Assembly: GCF_047511655.1 (NCBI RefSeq)
Contig: NC_133398.1
Span: 39,065,638 to 39,129,637, forward strand
Direction: 5' to 3'
From: Castor canadensis
Taxonomy: Eukaryota; Chordata; Mammalia; Rodentia; Castoridae
DNA: 64,000 bases
Below the pieces are notes generated by a model. The model was not told the DNA's origin, did not search any database, and saw only the letters and a list, made by a program, of their open reading frames with translations. Positions 46,365-57,603 of the stretch are shown here, piece after piece. The first letter of the stretch is position 1. Every line of letters begins with the position of its first letter. Position numbers and translations under genes: made by a program.

Positions 46365-46808
46365 CAAAGAATTTCTTCTTACCATGTGTTTGTTTAGGTA
46401 CTTAAGATAGCTAAACCTCTGTTGTATGCTGTCAAAGGTTCTTTATTTGGTGGCTTTTATGGGAAGTAGACAAAATTTAGGTTTCTACCCAAAGCTGATT
46501 CTCAGGACTTAATCCATTTTTTACAGAGAACCCCCCCTCCTCCAACCCCAGGGATTAGAAATCAATTTACTTCTAGACAAAACTTAAAATAGAATGTTAC
46601 TTAAATCCAGGATAATTATAAATCCTAATATAACCCTCCTGCAAAATTATGGTTCCGCTGGAAAATCTTCAGATTTCAGGTTGTGACTAATCCCAGGTTG
46701 GCATCCTGTCTTTCATAGGTCCAGCTTAGATTCAGAGTGTAAGATATCTTGGCCTAGCATAGGCACCCAGATTTGAATTTGAGGATGTTCCTTTCTGTGT
46801 GTTTTTTT
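46365..46808. other. No element recognised
   Basis: Non-repetitive intronic DNA. Confidence 0.4.
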
Positions 46809-48060
46809 AATGGAGACCTTGCTATTTATTTGCCTCCTGCCACTGCCTCCCAATTGGTGGTATTACAAGCAAGCACCATCATGCCCAGTGTGATATGTTT
46901 TATATTACTAAAAGTTTAGATATAGTATAAGTTTTCAGTAATAAGGAATGCATTCAATAAGTGCTAGTGTGTCTATGCAGTGAACTACCTTATAGCCATT
47001 AAAAATTTTGTGGACAGGTAGGGGTCTGGCTGAAGTGGTAAAGCGGCTGCCTAGTGATGTGAAGCTCTGAGTACAAACCATAGTACCACCACCAAAAAAA
47101 ATCTAAAACCTGTGCTAGAGCCATGGCTCAAGTGGAGGAGCACCTACTTAGCAATCTCAAGGCCCTGAATTCAGACTCTAATACTAACAAAAATTTTTTT
47201 TAAATGTGGAAGTGTCACAAAAGGTGACATTTTTAGTACTGTCCCCCCAGAATTATGTAGGTATATTGATAAATTTGGAAAAGTATTAACTACGTAGATC
47301 CAGATACAGTGCCACACACTTGTAGCTCCATTTCTTCAGAGGCTGAGTGAGGCAGGAGGATCTTTTGAGCTTAGGGGTTTGAGGTCAGCCTGGGCAACAT
47401 AGTGAGACTCTGTCCGAAAGAAATCTGTTCATCTCTCATTTCCTTGGCATAAATTCCTAAAATCAGCCAAGTGCTGGTGGCTCATGCCTATTAATTCTAG
47501 CTACCCAGGAGGCAGAGATCAGGAAGATCATGGTTTGAAGCCAGCCCAGGCAGATAGTTGGAGAGACCCTATCTCTAAAAAACCTGTCACAAAAAAGGGC
47601 TGATTGAGTGGCTGAAGTGGTAGAGCACCTGCCTAGCAAGCACGAAACCCGGTACCACCAAAAAAAAAAAAAAAAAAAAGAATGAAAAAAAGAAAAAAAA
47701 ATTCCTACAATCAGAATTGCAAAGTATACCTGCTTTTCATTTTTGACACATATTGTCAAGCATTTTTTGTGTTTCTTGGTCTTGTCTTCTTTGCTCCTTA
47801 CTTTCTCAGTTTGGGATAGACTTATCTGCTTTGATTTCTGTTGTATTCTCCCACCCCCCCCACTTCTTGTGGGGGATAGGCCAGTACTGGGGGCTAAACT
47901 CAAGCAAGCACTCTGTCACTTGAGCTACACCCTTAGCCCTTTTATTTATATTTTGTTTTTGAGATAGGGTTCTGCTAATTTTATCGGGGCCTCAAACTCA
48001 TGATCCTCTTGCCTTAGCCTCCCAAGTAGCTGAGATTACATGTGTGTACCACCACGCCCA
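46809..48060. mobile_element. SINE cluster
   Basis: B1-like antisense 46809-46891; ID-like sense 47019-47101 and 47110-47196; B1-like sense 47299-47421; composite B1-ID sense 47466-47698 with AAATTCCTAAAATCAG / AAATTCCTACAATCAG flanks; ID-B1 antisense 47872-48060. Confidence 0.75.
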
Positions 48061-48288
48061 TTTTGTTTCTCCAACTTTCAACAGACTTGGCTACCTACCA
48101 GCCCTTTACTGTCTGACTGCAGTCTAGTTTATCTTGCTGTCTGGAAGATCTGCATGGATTTGCTTTCCTTTCTCCATTAGCTGCCACTGTAAAACACCCT
48201 GAACTTTAGAAGTTTTGTGAGGCTCTATGTCCTTTTTAATTTTTTTAAATTATATTTTATATTCTCTTTTTTTAAATATCTATTTACC

Positions 48289-48783
48289 CTTTTTTTTCCT
48301 TGGCGGTTCTGGGGCTTGAACTCAGGGCCTCATGATTGTGGGGTAGGCACTTTTAATTTTCTTTTTATTAAGCATTACATTACACACTGCATGCTACATA
48401 ATATACTGCATAACCTTTTTTTTTGGAAGTAATGGCATTTGAACTCAGGGCCTCACATTTGCTAGACAGGTGCTCTACCACTTCAGATACTCCACCAGCC
48501 CTCTTTTTGTGTATTTGGTATTTTTGAGATAAGGTCTATGTTTTCACCCGGACCAGCCTCAAACCATGATCCTCCTGATCTCTGCCTTCTGAGTAGCTAG
48601 GATTATAAGGAGCTACCAGCGCCTGAAGCCCTGTTCTTTTTTAAAGCAATGTTGGTTTGGATTTTTGATTTTTGTTTTTGTTTGAGACAGTCTTCTTGTG
48701 TAGCCCAAGCTGGCTTAAAACTCATGATCCTCCTGCCTCTGCCTCCCATATGTTGGGATTATAGGCGTGTGACACCACATTCA
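48289..48783 (-). mobile_element. Antisense SINE cluster
   Basis: ID fragment 48289-48350, composite B1-ID 48415-48624, B1-like 48679-48783. Confidence 0.7.
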
Positions 48784-49679
48784 GAAATTTTTGTGTATAC
48801 CATTTACGTGTATCTACAGACCCACACATTCATATAAAGACATGTTCCCTAGTCTTATATCTTCCTCAGCAACAGACTTTGCTTTTGTCCCTCTGTCCCG
48901 GAATGTAAGATGTAGGGAAGGCAGAGCCTCAGGCTCACCCTTCCTGTCTGCCAGTTTCTGGCAGGGATCCCAGTAGGCTAATGTGAAACAACCCCATTCT
49001 GAGAAATGTTACAGGGAGCTGCATGGAGCCTTGACCTCTTGTTGGAGAGGATGGAGAACAGTTCTGTGCAGGTCATCCATATCCTTGTCATTTCTCCTGA
49101 AGAAGTGGGAAGGCTCTGTCCTTCACAAGGCACTTGGTCATTCCCCTGCTAGGATGAGGGTCAGATTGGGAATAAGATCTTGGTTTCCTGAACCCTGTAC
49201 AGACCCAACTCTTCTCAGTTTTTCCATCTCCGAGTATCAGATGTTTTTCACCCAGTGTAAAAAGCCTTTCCCATATCTTGAAAAACTACACAAAAAAACA
49301 ATAATAATGTACTACCATTAGCAATCATTTGGTAAAACACCTATTTTATGAATTTGAAAGATTAGACTTAAAATTTTCTTAGATATGAATAAATGATACC
49401 TTTTCTTCTCACCTTTTCTGAATGGATCCCTGCCTTAAAGCAAAGGAACAGACTAAAAGAAACCAAAGTTTTAGTCAGCCCTCAGTCCATAGGAGAAACT
49501 CAGATCTTTCCGGGTCATACTTTACACCTGAGTCTTTTCTTTTCTGAGTCTTATACTCACTGCCCTCTGCATTACGGAGCACATGCTATCTGGGTCATTG
49601 CTCAAACTTTAATATACCTACAGAGCTTGATAAGCTACATATTCTGATACAGTAGGTCTGGGGCTGGACTGAGATTGTT
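48784..49679. other. Repeat-free block in DCAF12 intron 2
   Basis: About 900 bp with no SINE, LINE or microsatellite. Frames up to 112 codons (48983-49321, +) show no family resemblance. Possible regulatory or conserved non-coding DNA, from the absence of repeats only. Confidence 0.35.
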
Positions 49680-49915
49680 TTTCTTTTTTTATTTGTAGAC
49701 AGGGTCTCACTGTGTAGCTCAAGATGGCCTCAAACTCTTTATTATTATTATTATTTTTGTGGTACTGGGGTTTAAACTCAGGGCCTCTTGCTTACTAGGT
49801 GGGTGTTGTACCACTTCAGCCACTCTGCAAGCCCTGGCCTGAAACTCTTGATCCTCCTCTCTTCACCTCCCAGCTGGGATTACAGGTGCCCACCACCATT
49901 CCCCACTGGAATTCT
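49680..49915 (-). mobile_element. B1-like SINE split by a nested ID
   Basis: B1 halves 49691-49739 and 49850-49910. The ID (49740-49834, antisense) is flanked by TGGCCTCAAACTCTT (49725-49739) and TGGCCTGAAACTCTT (49835-49849), one mismatch. Confidence 0.85.
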
Positions 49916-50026
49916 GTGTTTCTTATAAGTTCTCAAGTGTTCACTTTAGCATCAGGGGTCTAAATCAGTGGCTGTTGAATTTGAGAACTCATCAGATTCA
50001 CTTGGAGGTCCTTGGAAAAAATTCTA

Positions 50027-50964
50027 AGGCTTGGGGGTGTAGCTTAGTGGTGTGCATTTGCACAAGAATCTGAGTTTGATCCCCAGCCCTGGAAAAAACA
50101 TTTCTATATTGATGGCTACAATGAAATTCTAATTGAATAGGACCTAGGAATTGTTTTTGTTTTGCAGAGATTTTTTGTTTGTTTTAATGGAATTTCCCAG
50201 CCCAGCATGGTGGAGCATACTTATAATCTTAGCATTCAAGAGGTGGAGCAGGGGGGTCAAGAGTTCAAGGCTGACTGGGCACAGTGGCCGAGATCTGTAA
50301 TCCCAGATATTCAGGAGATCAGGAGGACTGAAGTTTGAGGCTAGCCTAAGGAAAATGTTAAGGAGATTCCCATCTCAACCAATAAAGCTGGGCATAGTGG
50401 CACATGCCTGTCATTCCAGCTGTGCGAGAAGCATAAGTAGGATTATTGTACAGACTAGCCTGGACAAAAACTCACAATCCTATTCCAAAATAACTAAAGC
50501 AAAAAAGGGCAGGGGGCATGACTCGGTGGTAGAGTGTCTGTCTACCAAACATGAGGCCCTAATTTGAGCCTCCAGTGCCTCCCACAAAAAGACATCAAGG
50601 CCAGCCTTGACAGGGTGAGACCCTATCTCGAAGAAACAACAACAAAAAGGCCAGGCACCAGTGGCTCATGCCTGTTCTCCTAGCTACTCAAGAGGCAGAG
50701 ATCAGGAGGATCAAGGTTCTAAGCCAGCCCAGGTAAATAGTTCATAAGACCCTATCCCAAAAAAACTCCATCACAAAAAAGGGCTGGTGAAGTGGCTCAA
50801 GGTGTAGGCCCTGGATTCAAACCCCAGTACCACAAAAAAAAAAAGGTTGGAGGTCTGGCTCAAGTAGTAGAGCACTTACAAAATATGCTGGCTCAAGTGG
50901 TACAGTGCCTGCCTAGCAAGAGGCCTTGACTTCAACCTCCAGTACTGCCAAAAAAAAAAAAAAG
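50027..50964 (+). mobile_element. Sense SINE cluster including a three-part element
   Basis: ID 50027-50099; B1-like 50203-50268; three-part B1-B1'-ID 50270-50585 with CCCATCTCAACCAATAAAGC and CCAAAATAACTAAAGCAAAA junctions; B1 remnant 50590-50640; composite B1-dID 50648-50844; truncated ID parts 50845-50964. Confidence 0.75.
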
Positions 50965-51079
50965 ATTCCCTAGGTGGTTTTGGTAATCAGTTTGGGAATC
51001 ACTGGTCTAGAAGCTAAAGTGAATGCATATATATACAACACACAATGTGAGTGGGCAGTTAATTTTGTTTCAGTAAAAG

Positions 51080-51176
51080 TTGTTTTGCACGAACCTCAAA
51101 CACCTGACTCAAGCAATCTTCTTGCCTTAGCTTCCTGAGTAGCTGAGATGACAGGTGCATGCCACCATGCCAGCTC
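51080..51176 (-). mobile_element. B1-like SINE, antisense
   Basis: CTTGCCTTAGCTTCCTGAGT, then CAGGTGCATGCCACCATGCC. Confidence 0.65.
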
Positions 51177-51554
51177 TTGATAAAATTTTTAAGGGCTATC
51201 TGGTTAGGGATTTATTTCAAAATAAATATTTATTTCACTTTTATTTTTTTAATATTTATTTTTTATTTTTTAATATTTTTAATAAAATATTTATTTTATT
51301 TAAAAATGGCACATAGGTAGTTTGGTCTAGTATCACCAGCCAGTTTCACATTCCTGAGAGAATTTGAATGTCTCAGTCTAATTTAGTCCTCGGACTGATT
51401 GTCCCTGAGCCGGAAGATTCCCCTAGACAGTCCTATGATCTGCGAGTCTAGGCTTACATCAGATAAACAAGTACACAGGGATGGTGGGACCTCCTAAAGT
51501 TGTTGGGCATACCTGCTAAAAGCTGGCTAGTTGTAAGTATAGGTAGCTGGGGAT
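51177..51554. other. No gene; AT-rich tract at 51225-51305
   Basis: TATTTATTTT-type low-complexity DNA followed by ordinary sequence. Confidence 0.4.
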
Positions 51555-51588
51555 TGCAAGGGCAAGATTTTATAATCTTGCCCTTGCA
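51555..51588. repeat. Perfect hairpin, 15-bp arms, 4-nt loop
   Basis: TGCAAGGGCAAGATT, loop TTAT, AATCTTGCCCTTGCA. In RNA the stem could extend to about 18 pairs with G-U wobbles. It lies outside any SINE I recognise. Confidence 0.95.
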
Positions 51589-51681
51589 GTTGGGTGGGTG
51601 TCATTAGCCTAATGCAAAGATAAGCTAGTAAATATGTGTTTTTATTTTGTAAATAACAATATTTTATATATATGTATGTAC

Positions 51682-52362
51682 CTTTTTTTGTCTGTGGAAC
51701 TGGGGATTAAATCCTGGGCTTTGCACTCTACCATTTGAGCCATACCTCCAGTCTGTTTTGCTCTGGTTATTTTTGGAGATGGAGACTCAAGGACTGTTTG
51801 CCCAGGCTGGCCTCAAACTGCAATCCTCCTGAACTCATCTTCTCAAGTAGCTAGGATTGCAGTCATTAGCCACTCGCACTCAGCTGTATCTTTTTTTTTT
51901 TTTTTTTTTGGCAGTACTAGAATTTGAACTCTGGGTCTCATGCTTTAGAGGCAGGCACTCTACCACTTGAGCCATACTCTTAGCTCTTTTTGCTTTAGTT
52001 GTTTTTAGAATAGGGTCTGAAGATTTTGCCAGGCCCAGTTTAGACTGTGATCCTCCAATTTAAGCCTCCTGGGTAGCTGACCTTGAACCAGGATCCTCCT
52101 AGTCTCCTGAACAGCTAAGATTACAGGTGTGATATTAATGCTTATACTGTCTCTACAACAAAATTAGAGATAAGGGGAAAATAGTTTCTGCTGGGTATTG
52201 GGGGGGGGGAGCGGGAGGGGAGGGAGGGGGTGGTAAGGGAGGGGGTGGGGGCAGGGGGGAGAAATGAACCAAGCCTTGTATGCACATATGAATAATAAAA
52301 GAAAAAAAAAAAAGAGAAAAAAAAAAAAAAAGATTACAGGTGTGAACCACTATACCTGGTCT
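51682..52362 (-). mobile_element. Antisense ID-B1' SINEs, the second split by an L1
   Basis: First element 51682-51887. The second runs 51892-52132 and resumes at 52346-52362 (ACCACTATACCTGG) after the nested L1. Confidence 0.8.
52133..52329 (+). mobile_element. 5'-truncated L1 3' end nested in a SINE
   Basis: AAGATTACAGGTGTGA at 52117-52132 and 52330-52345 is a perfect 16-bp duplication of SINE sequence. The body matches 38570 onward: CTCTACAACAAAATTAGA, a G-rich tract (52200-52260), then GCACATATGAATAATAAAAG and an A tail. Confidence 0.95.
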
Positions 52363-52613
52363 TTTTTTCTTTTTATTTTTTTTTTGCGATGGAGTCTGTG
52401 TACCCCAGACTGGATTGGAATTCACAATCTTTCTGCCTCAAACTCTCAAGTGCTGAATTACAGGCACCTGCCACCATGCCTAGCTTATTTTTGTTTTTGA
52501 GACATGGTCTTGCTATGTTGCCCAGACTGGTCTTGAACTCCTAGGCTCAGATGATCCTCCTACTTAGATTTCTGAGTAACTTGGACTGCAGGTGTGTACC
52601 ACCACATCCAGCT
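52363..52613 (-). mobile_element. Two antisense B1-like SINEs
   Basis: 52363-52485 ends CACCATGCCTAGC; 52487-52613 carries TGAGACATGGTCTTGCTATG and ends CCACCACATCCAGC. Confidence 0.75.
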
Positions 52614-52679
52614 AGTATTTTAAATTGGTATGATATTGTCTAAATGTTTTGGGTAGAGGGGTATCTTGGGAGCCTACAA

Positions 52680-53310
52680 GAGAGATACTTAATCAGTCTG
52701 GGTATTTAGGGACTATTCCAGAAGGATAGTTCTAAGGTTAATGTTGAAAATAAGTACCTGTTGACCAGGTAAAGAAAAGAGCAGGAAAAACATTGTGAAC
52801 AACGTGAGTATAAAACAAAATATATTTCATGAAGTAGCTTGCATGTATAATAAAGTTGCTTCTAGAGCATAAATCCATGGCAGTACATGAAGCTAGAGAG
52901 AGAGGTAGGACTGAATAGAGAAGTCTTAATGCTATCAGCTAAGGAGTTTGGGTTTAGGTAAAGGGAAGCTGGGTGTTTTCTAACTGAAGACTGACATAGG
53001 AAAATTCCATTTGCATAAAAACAACTATACTTAGTAGGGAATAATTTTGATGGTGGCCATGCCTGAAAACAGACCAATTGCTGTTGTCTAAGGGAGGGGT
53101 GATAAGAGTAAGGATGTGATAAGAAAAGGATCTAGCTGGAAGACTATGTAGGAGGTAGATTTGGCATTACTAATTAATGTATCAGATGATATAAATGAAA
53201 GAGTTGTTTAAGATGAAACCAAGTCTTGGATGACAAGGCAGATAGTGGTACCATTAGGGAATGAGCAGGTTGGGGAGGAAGATCATTTGTTTTGGACACA
53301 TTGAGTTTAC
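52680..53310 (+). mobile_element. Old L2-like mammalian repeat
   Basis: AAAAGGATCTAGCTGGAAGA, AACCAAGTCTTGGATGAC and TTTTGGACACATTGAGTTTA match the order of a common L2-associated repeat, same orientation as the 36480 copy. Confidence 0.4.
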
Positions 53311-53609
53311 AATGCCATGGAACACATCAACAATAGTGCCAGTTAGGCAGGGAGTCTGTGCTCTTAACTTCTTGTCAGATCTGTGGCTGGTTGGCCTCTT
53401 CTCTCTTTGCTCCTCCTTAGTCTCTAGCATTCTTGTTCTAGCTACTCCTTTGTATGTTTTAAACTTAAGTCTCATCTAGTTTCTTCTTTCATAGGTATCC
53501 TGTACATGCATCAGGAGTACTTATACAAAGATTTGACCTGGTTTAGCTTCACCATAAAAACTGCTGCTAGGTTTTTTCGGGAAACAGGGAGAATGGGGTG
53601 GTCGGGCTG
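53311..53609. other. No element recognised
   Basis: Short overlapping frames on both strands (53254-53479) have no support. Confidence 0.4.
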
Positions 53610-53846
53610 TTTTTGCCCAGGCTGGTCTTGAGCTGTCTTGAGGTTTTGTTTTTTGGATTTTTTGTTTTGTTTTGTTTTTGTTTTGGCTTTACTGGGGTTT
53701 GAACTCAGGGGCCTCATACTTGAGAGGCAGGCTCTCTACCATGTAAGCCCCTCCACCAGCAGCCTTGAATTTGGGCTCAAACAATTCTGCTGCCTTAAGC
53801 CTCCTGCATAGCAGGGATTACTAGCACAAGCCACTGTACCAGGCAT
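53610..53846 (-). mobile_element. B1-like SINE interrupted by an ID, antisense
   Basis: B1 pieces 53610-53632 and 53760-53846, ID between them (TACTGGGGTTTGAACTCAGG). Duplication decayed. Confidence 0.6.
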
Positions 53847-54370
53847 TGACAGTATTTTAATTGATTTTCCTAGGCCATACAGTACTTGAAGTCAGAGATT
53901 ATCTCTTATTCATAGTTACATTTATTTTTAAATAATAAAATAAATGTAAATGGAATAGTACTGGCAAATGAATGAGTGAATGAAGGATTGAACCATTTAA
54001 TAATAGACTATCAAGGATACTATTTTTCTAAGACTGATCTTTTCCATAAAACATTCTCTGTGTTGAGTCTTGGGGGGGGGGGTGAAAAAGAGTTTAGCTT
54101 AAAAAAGAGATGGAGGAGAGTACTTCAGGCAGAGGCAGCAACATAAACAAAGGCAGAATGGTCTGATGCTAGATAAGTTATTAATGAGTATATTTAATAG
54201 GGTTTGTGAAATGTTCTGGGAATTGTGTTTTATTTAAAAGTTTTTGTGGATATAAAGGCTTAGATGTATAAAATATGTCCATGCTGACAGAAAGCTTTGT
54301 TTTAGTCTGGCTCTTTTTGTCCATAACCTAAAATAAGGCCTCTTTGAAGCCTTCAGTGAATCCTGGGTAG

Positions 54371-54976
54371 AATTTTTTTTTTTTTTTTGTGGTACCGGGA
54401 CTTGAAATCAGGGCCTACACTTTGAGCCACTCCACCATCCCTTTTTTTTTTTTTTTCTCTATACTAGGTATTTTCAAGATAGGTCTTGCAAACTATTTGC
54501 CCGGCCTAGCTTCAAACCACAGTCCTCCTGATCTCTGCCTCCTGAGTAACTAGGATTACAGGCATGAGTCACCAGTACCTGGCTTTGGTGTTTTTTTTCA
54601 GGCAGGATTTCACTTTGTAGCTGAGACTGGCCTTGAATTTGCAATTCTCCTGCCTCAACCTCCTGAGTGCTAAAATTACAGATGTGTGCTACCGTACCCA
54701 GCCTGGGCACAATTTACCGTTTCTTAATCTGTTTGTGTAGCATGTTATACTTATCTCTAAAATTACATTATGCATTCTTTTATTGGGGGGGGGGTGGTAC
54801 TGGAGTTTGAACTCAGGGCTTCATGCTTGCTGGGAAGACATTCTTCAGCCATGCCTCCATCCACGAAACTTTGAAGTTTCATTTGACAGGTAGCCCTGAC
54901 TGCCTTTAATAATTCCCAGGGTCTAGCATATAGTAGGCTTTAATTAAATATTTGATGGGTAATTGAACAAATGAAT
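54371..54976. mobile_element. Antisense SINE cluster and L2 end
   Basis: Composite B1-dID 54371-54583; B1-like 54590-54703; ID 54784-54862 starting with a G-run. A sense L2 3'-end (GGTCTAGCATATAGTAGGC ... AATGAATG) follows at 54895-54976. Confidence 0.7.
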
Positions 54977-55039
54977 GTTTGTAATTCGCCACATTAAACA
55001 GAAACTGGGTTCACTTTGTGTATCCCTTTTGTCTTGTAG

Positions 55040-55270
<231 letters not shown>

Positions 55271-55439
55271 TAAATATGGTCCAGTAGATAAACATAGACC
55301 CTCTCCCCTCCTGGGAAGGGTGTTTTTCTCTAGATCTCTCCTGAATCTAGGGACATGAGTGTGAAATGTGAGATAGAGATAACAGAACTGGAACTGGATT
55401 CCTATAGGTCATATTTTTAAAATTTAATTAATTAATTAG

Positions 55440-56686
55440 GTGATGCTGGGGTTTGAGCTCCCAACAGGCAGTCAGCCACTCTGCCAAGTCATTTTTTTTT
55501 TTTGTAGCACTGGGGTCTGAACTCAGGACTTCATGCTTGCTAAGCAGGTATTCTTACCACTTGAACCACTTAGCCAGCTAAAAATTTTTTCTTTTTTTTT
55601 TTTTTTTTGGTGGTATTGGGGTTTGAACTCAAGGCCTCATGCTTGCTTGGCAGATGCTCTATCACTTGAACCATTCCTCCAGCCAAAGGCATGTGTTTGA
55701 TAAAGGGATAAGCCCCATACATCTAGGGACAATAGCAGTGGATTGCTTTTGAATCCACAGAATCCACCTGTCTCCCAGTTCCCAGTCAGAGAGCAAGTTT
55801 ATTAAACAATTCTTTCACCAAATATTATGGCCAGGGTTGTTTTTGGCCTTGAGGGTACAGTAGTGAATGAACCAGATAAAGCCCTTGCTTTCTTATTTGT
55901 TTAGTTTTGATTTTTGAGATAAGGTCTGAATATATAGCTCAGGCTGGCCTTGAACTCATGATCCTTCTACCTTAGCCTTCCTAGTGCTGGATGGAATTAG
56001 AGGCATGCACCATGACACTGGACTTGCCATTGCCTTTTTAAAGCCTGCATTATAGTGCAGGGTGGCATGTAAGCCAATATATAAACCATATAAAACAATA
56101 ACTGTTTATCAGTAATATGTCAGAATGTGATAATGTGTCATGAAGAAGAGTAATGGTGGGCTAAAAAGATAAGAGAGTAAGGGAGAAGATGCTATTTCAG
56201 AGGATAGTCAGAGAAAACCCCATTGAAAAGATGATGTTTGAGCAGGAAAACTTAAAAGAAATGTGGCTGCAAGCCATGAGGATGTTCCAGACAGCATATA
56301 GGAGTCTCAGATAAGACACTAGAAGTATAAAGCCAGAGCTATGCATCTTGTGGAAATACTTATTAGCCATAATAGTCCAATTTCTTCCAGCTTTGATCTT
56401 CAACAAAGATTGTGGGATCATTGTACCCAATGGGTTGAGATTATCAAATACCACAGTTGGAGGGTGTTTTTTGGTTTTTTGTTTTTTTTTGGTAGGACTG
56501 GGGTTTGAACTCAGGGCGTCATGCTTACTAGGCAGGTACTCTACTGCTTGAGCCATTCCACCAGCCCCAGTTTTCTTTTTCTTGAGACAAGGTCTCACTC
56601 TATAGCCTAGGGTGGCCTCAAACTCAGTCCTCCTGCCCTTGGTCCCTAAATGCTGGGATTATAGGTATATGCCACTATGCCCAGAT
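55440..56686. mobile_element. Repeats of DCAF12 intron 3
   Basis: IDs antisense 55491-55579, 55591-55684; B1-like antisense 55906-56023; ID 56475-56567 and B1-like 56575-56686, antisense. Between them, 55795-55880 and 56040-56330 look like one old L2-like repeat interrupted by the B1. Confidence 0.65.
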
Positions 56687-56809
56687 CACAGTTGTGATTT
56701 TACAAAGATACTCTTAGTCAGACCTGAATGCTCTTCAGGAGAGTTCATTATAGCCCTTATTTCATTAATCTCTTTTCCTCCCTGTGCCTGTCACTCTCTC
56801 CTCTCTAAG

Positions 56810-56870
56810 GATGGACACAAGGATTGGATCTTTTCCATTGCATGGATCAACGATACTATGGCAGTGTCTG
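56810..56870 (+). CDS. DCAF12: DCAF12 coding exon 4 (residues 181-201, split codon)
   Basis: 61 bp, acceptor CCTCTCTAAG|GATGGA, donor GTGTCTG|GTAAAG, ending in phase 1 (first base of Gly201). Encodes DGHKDWIFSIAWINDTMAVS, the start of the second WD repeat (about 182-220), with a GH dipeptide at 182-183 and a WIFSIAW strand. The donor GTAAAG is weaker than GTAAGT, and an insertion site begins immediately after it. Confidence 0.95.
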
Positions 56871-56887
56871 GTAAAGTTGCTCTCTCT

Positions 56888-57119
56888 CTTTTTTTTTTTT
56901 TTTTTCTTTTTTGTGGTGGGATTGGGGTTTGAACTCAGGACTTTATGCTTGCAGAGCAGATGCTTTATCACTAGAGCCACACCTCTAGTCCATTTTGCTG
57001 TGGTTATTTTGGAGATGAGATCTGGTGAGCTGTTTGCCTGGGCTGGTCTTGAACAGTGATCCTCCCAATCTCAGCCTCTCAACTAGCTAGGATTACAAGT
57101 ATGAGCCAGCAGTGCCCAG
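56888..57119 (-). mobile_element. ID-B1' SINE 17 bp downstream of the exon 4 donor
   Basis: Antisense ID (TTTGAACTCAGGACTTTATG) and B1' unit with the GGTTATTTTGGAGATGAG junction. The flanking motif TAAAGTTGCTCT (56872-56883) and TAAAGTTCCTCT (57121-57132) begins one base inside the donor. Confidence 0.85.
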
Positions 57120-57135
57120 ATAAAGTTCCTCTTTT

Positions 57136-57239
57136 TTTAGAGAAGGTGGAGAAAGGGTACACAACAACCCTCTGCTGTCTTTTTGTTATTTTTCTGTTTA
57201 TCTTAAAGAATTCCAGAATAAAATATTTTTAAAAGAAAA
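57136..57239 (+). mobile_element. Possible short retrocopy with poly(A) signal
   Basis: About 100 bp ending in CCAGAATAAAATATTTTTAA and an A-rich AAAAGAAAA, flanked by TAAAGTTCCTCTTTT and TAAAGTTGCTCTTTT. Source transcript not recognised. Confidence 0.4.
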
Positions 57240-57369
57240 TAAAGTTGCTCTTTTAAAAGAGCCTTTTGCTGTGGCAGGAGGGAAGGGTAGAGGTTGAAAA
57301 GAGATGATAGTAAAGTGATAGGAAACAGCTCAGTAAACAGAAACAGCGCTGGCTAGGGTCATAAGATCT

Positions 57370-57440
57370 CATTTCCATAAACAAGTTATCTTGTATCTTA
57401 AATTCCTAATCTGTGAAGTGGAGGTACTGGCATGTTCATT
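57370..57440 (+). mobile_element. MIR fragment
   Basis: ATAAACAAGTTATCTTGTAT then TAATCTGTGAAGTGGAGGTA fit the MIR core. Confidence 0.45.
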
Positions 57441-57603
57441 TATTATTCATATTTTGCCTCTTTCTAAAAACCATGGGTGGTAGCATGTTAGATACAGTTT
57501 TGTAGAGCTTCATTGAGGTAATGGTTTTGAAATTGTTTTGGAAACGTTGATTTGCTCTTCAAGGTACTAGAAACAATTACCATTTCTTTTACAATTTTGT
57601 AGC

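Noticed and set aside
47463-47903. 146-codon minus-strand frame
   Set aside because: Overlaps a composite SINE with its poly(A) tail and another SINE; translation is of repeat sequence.
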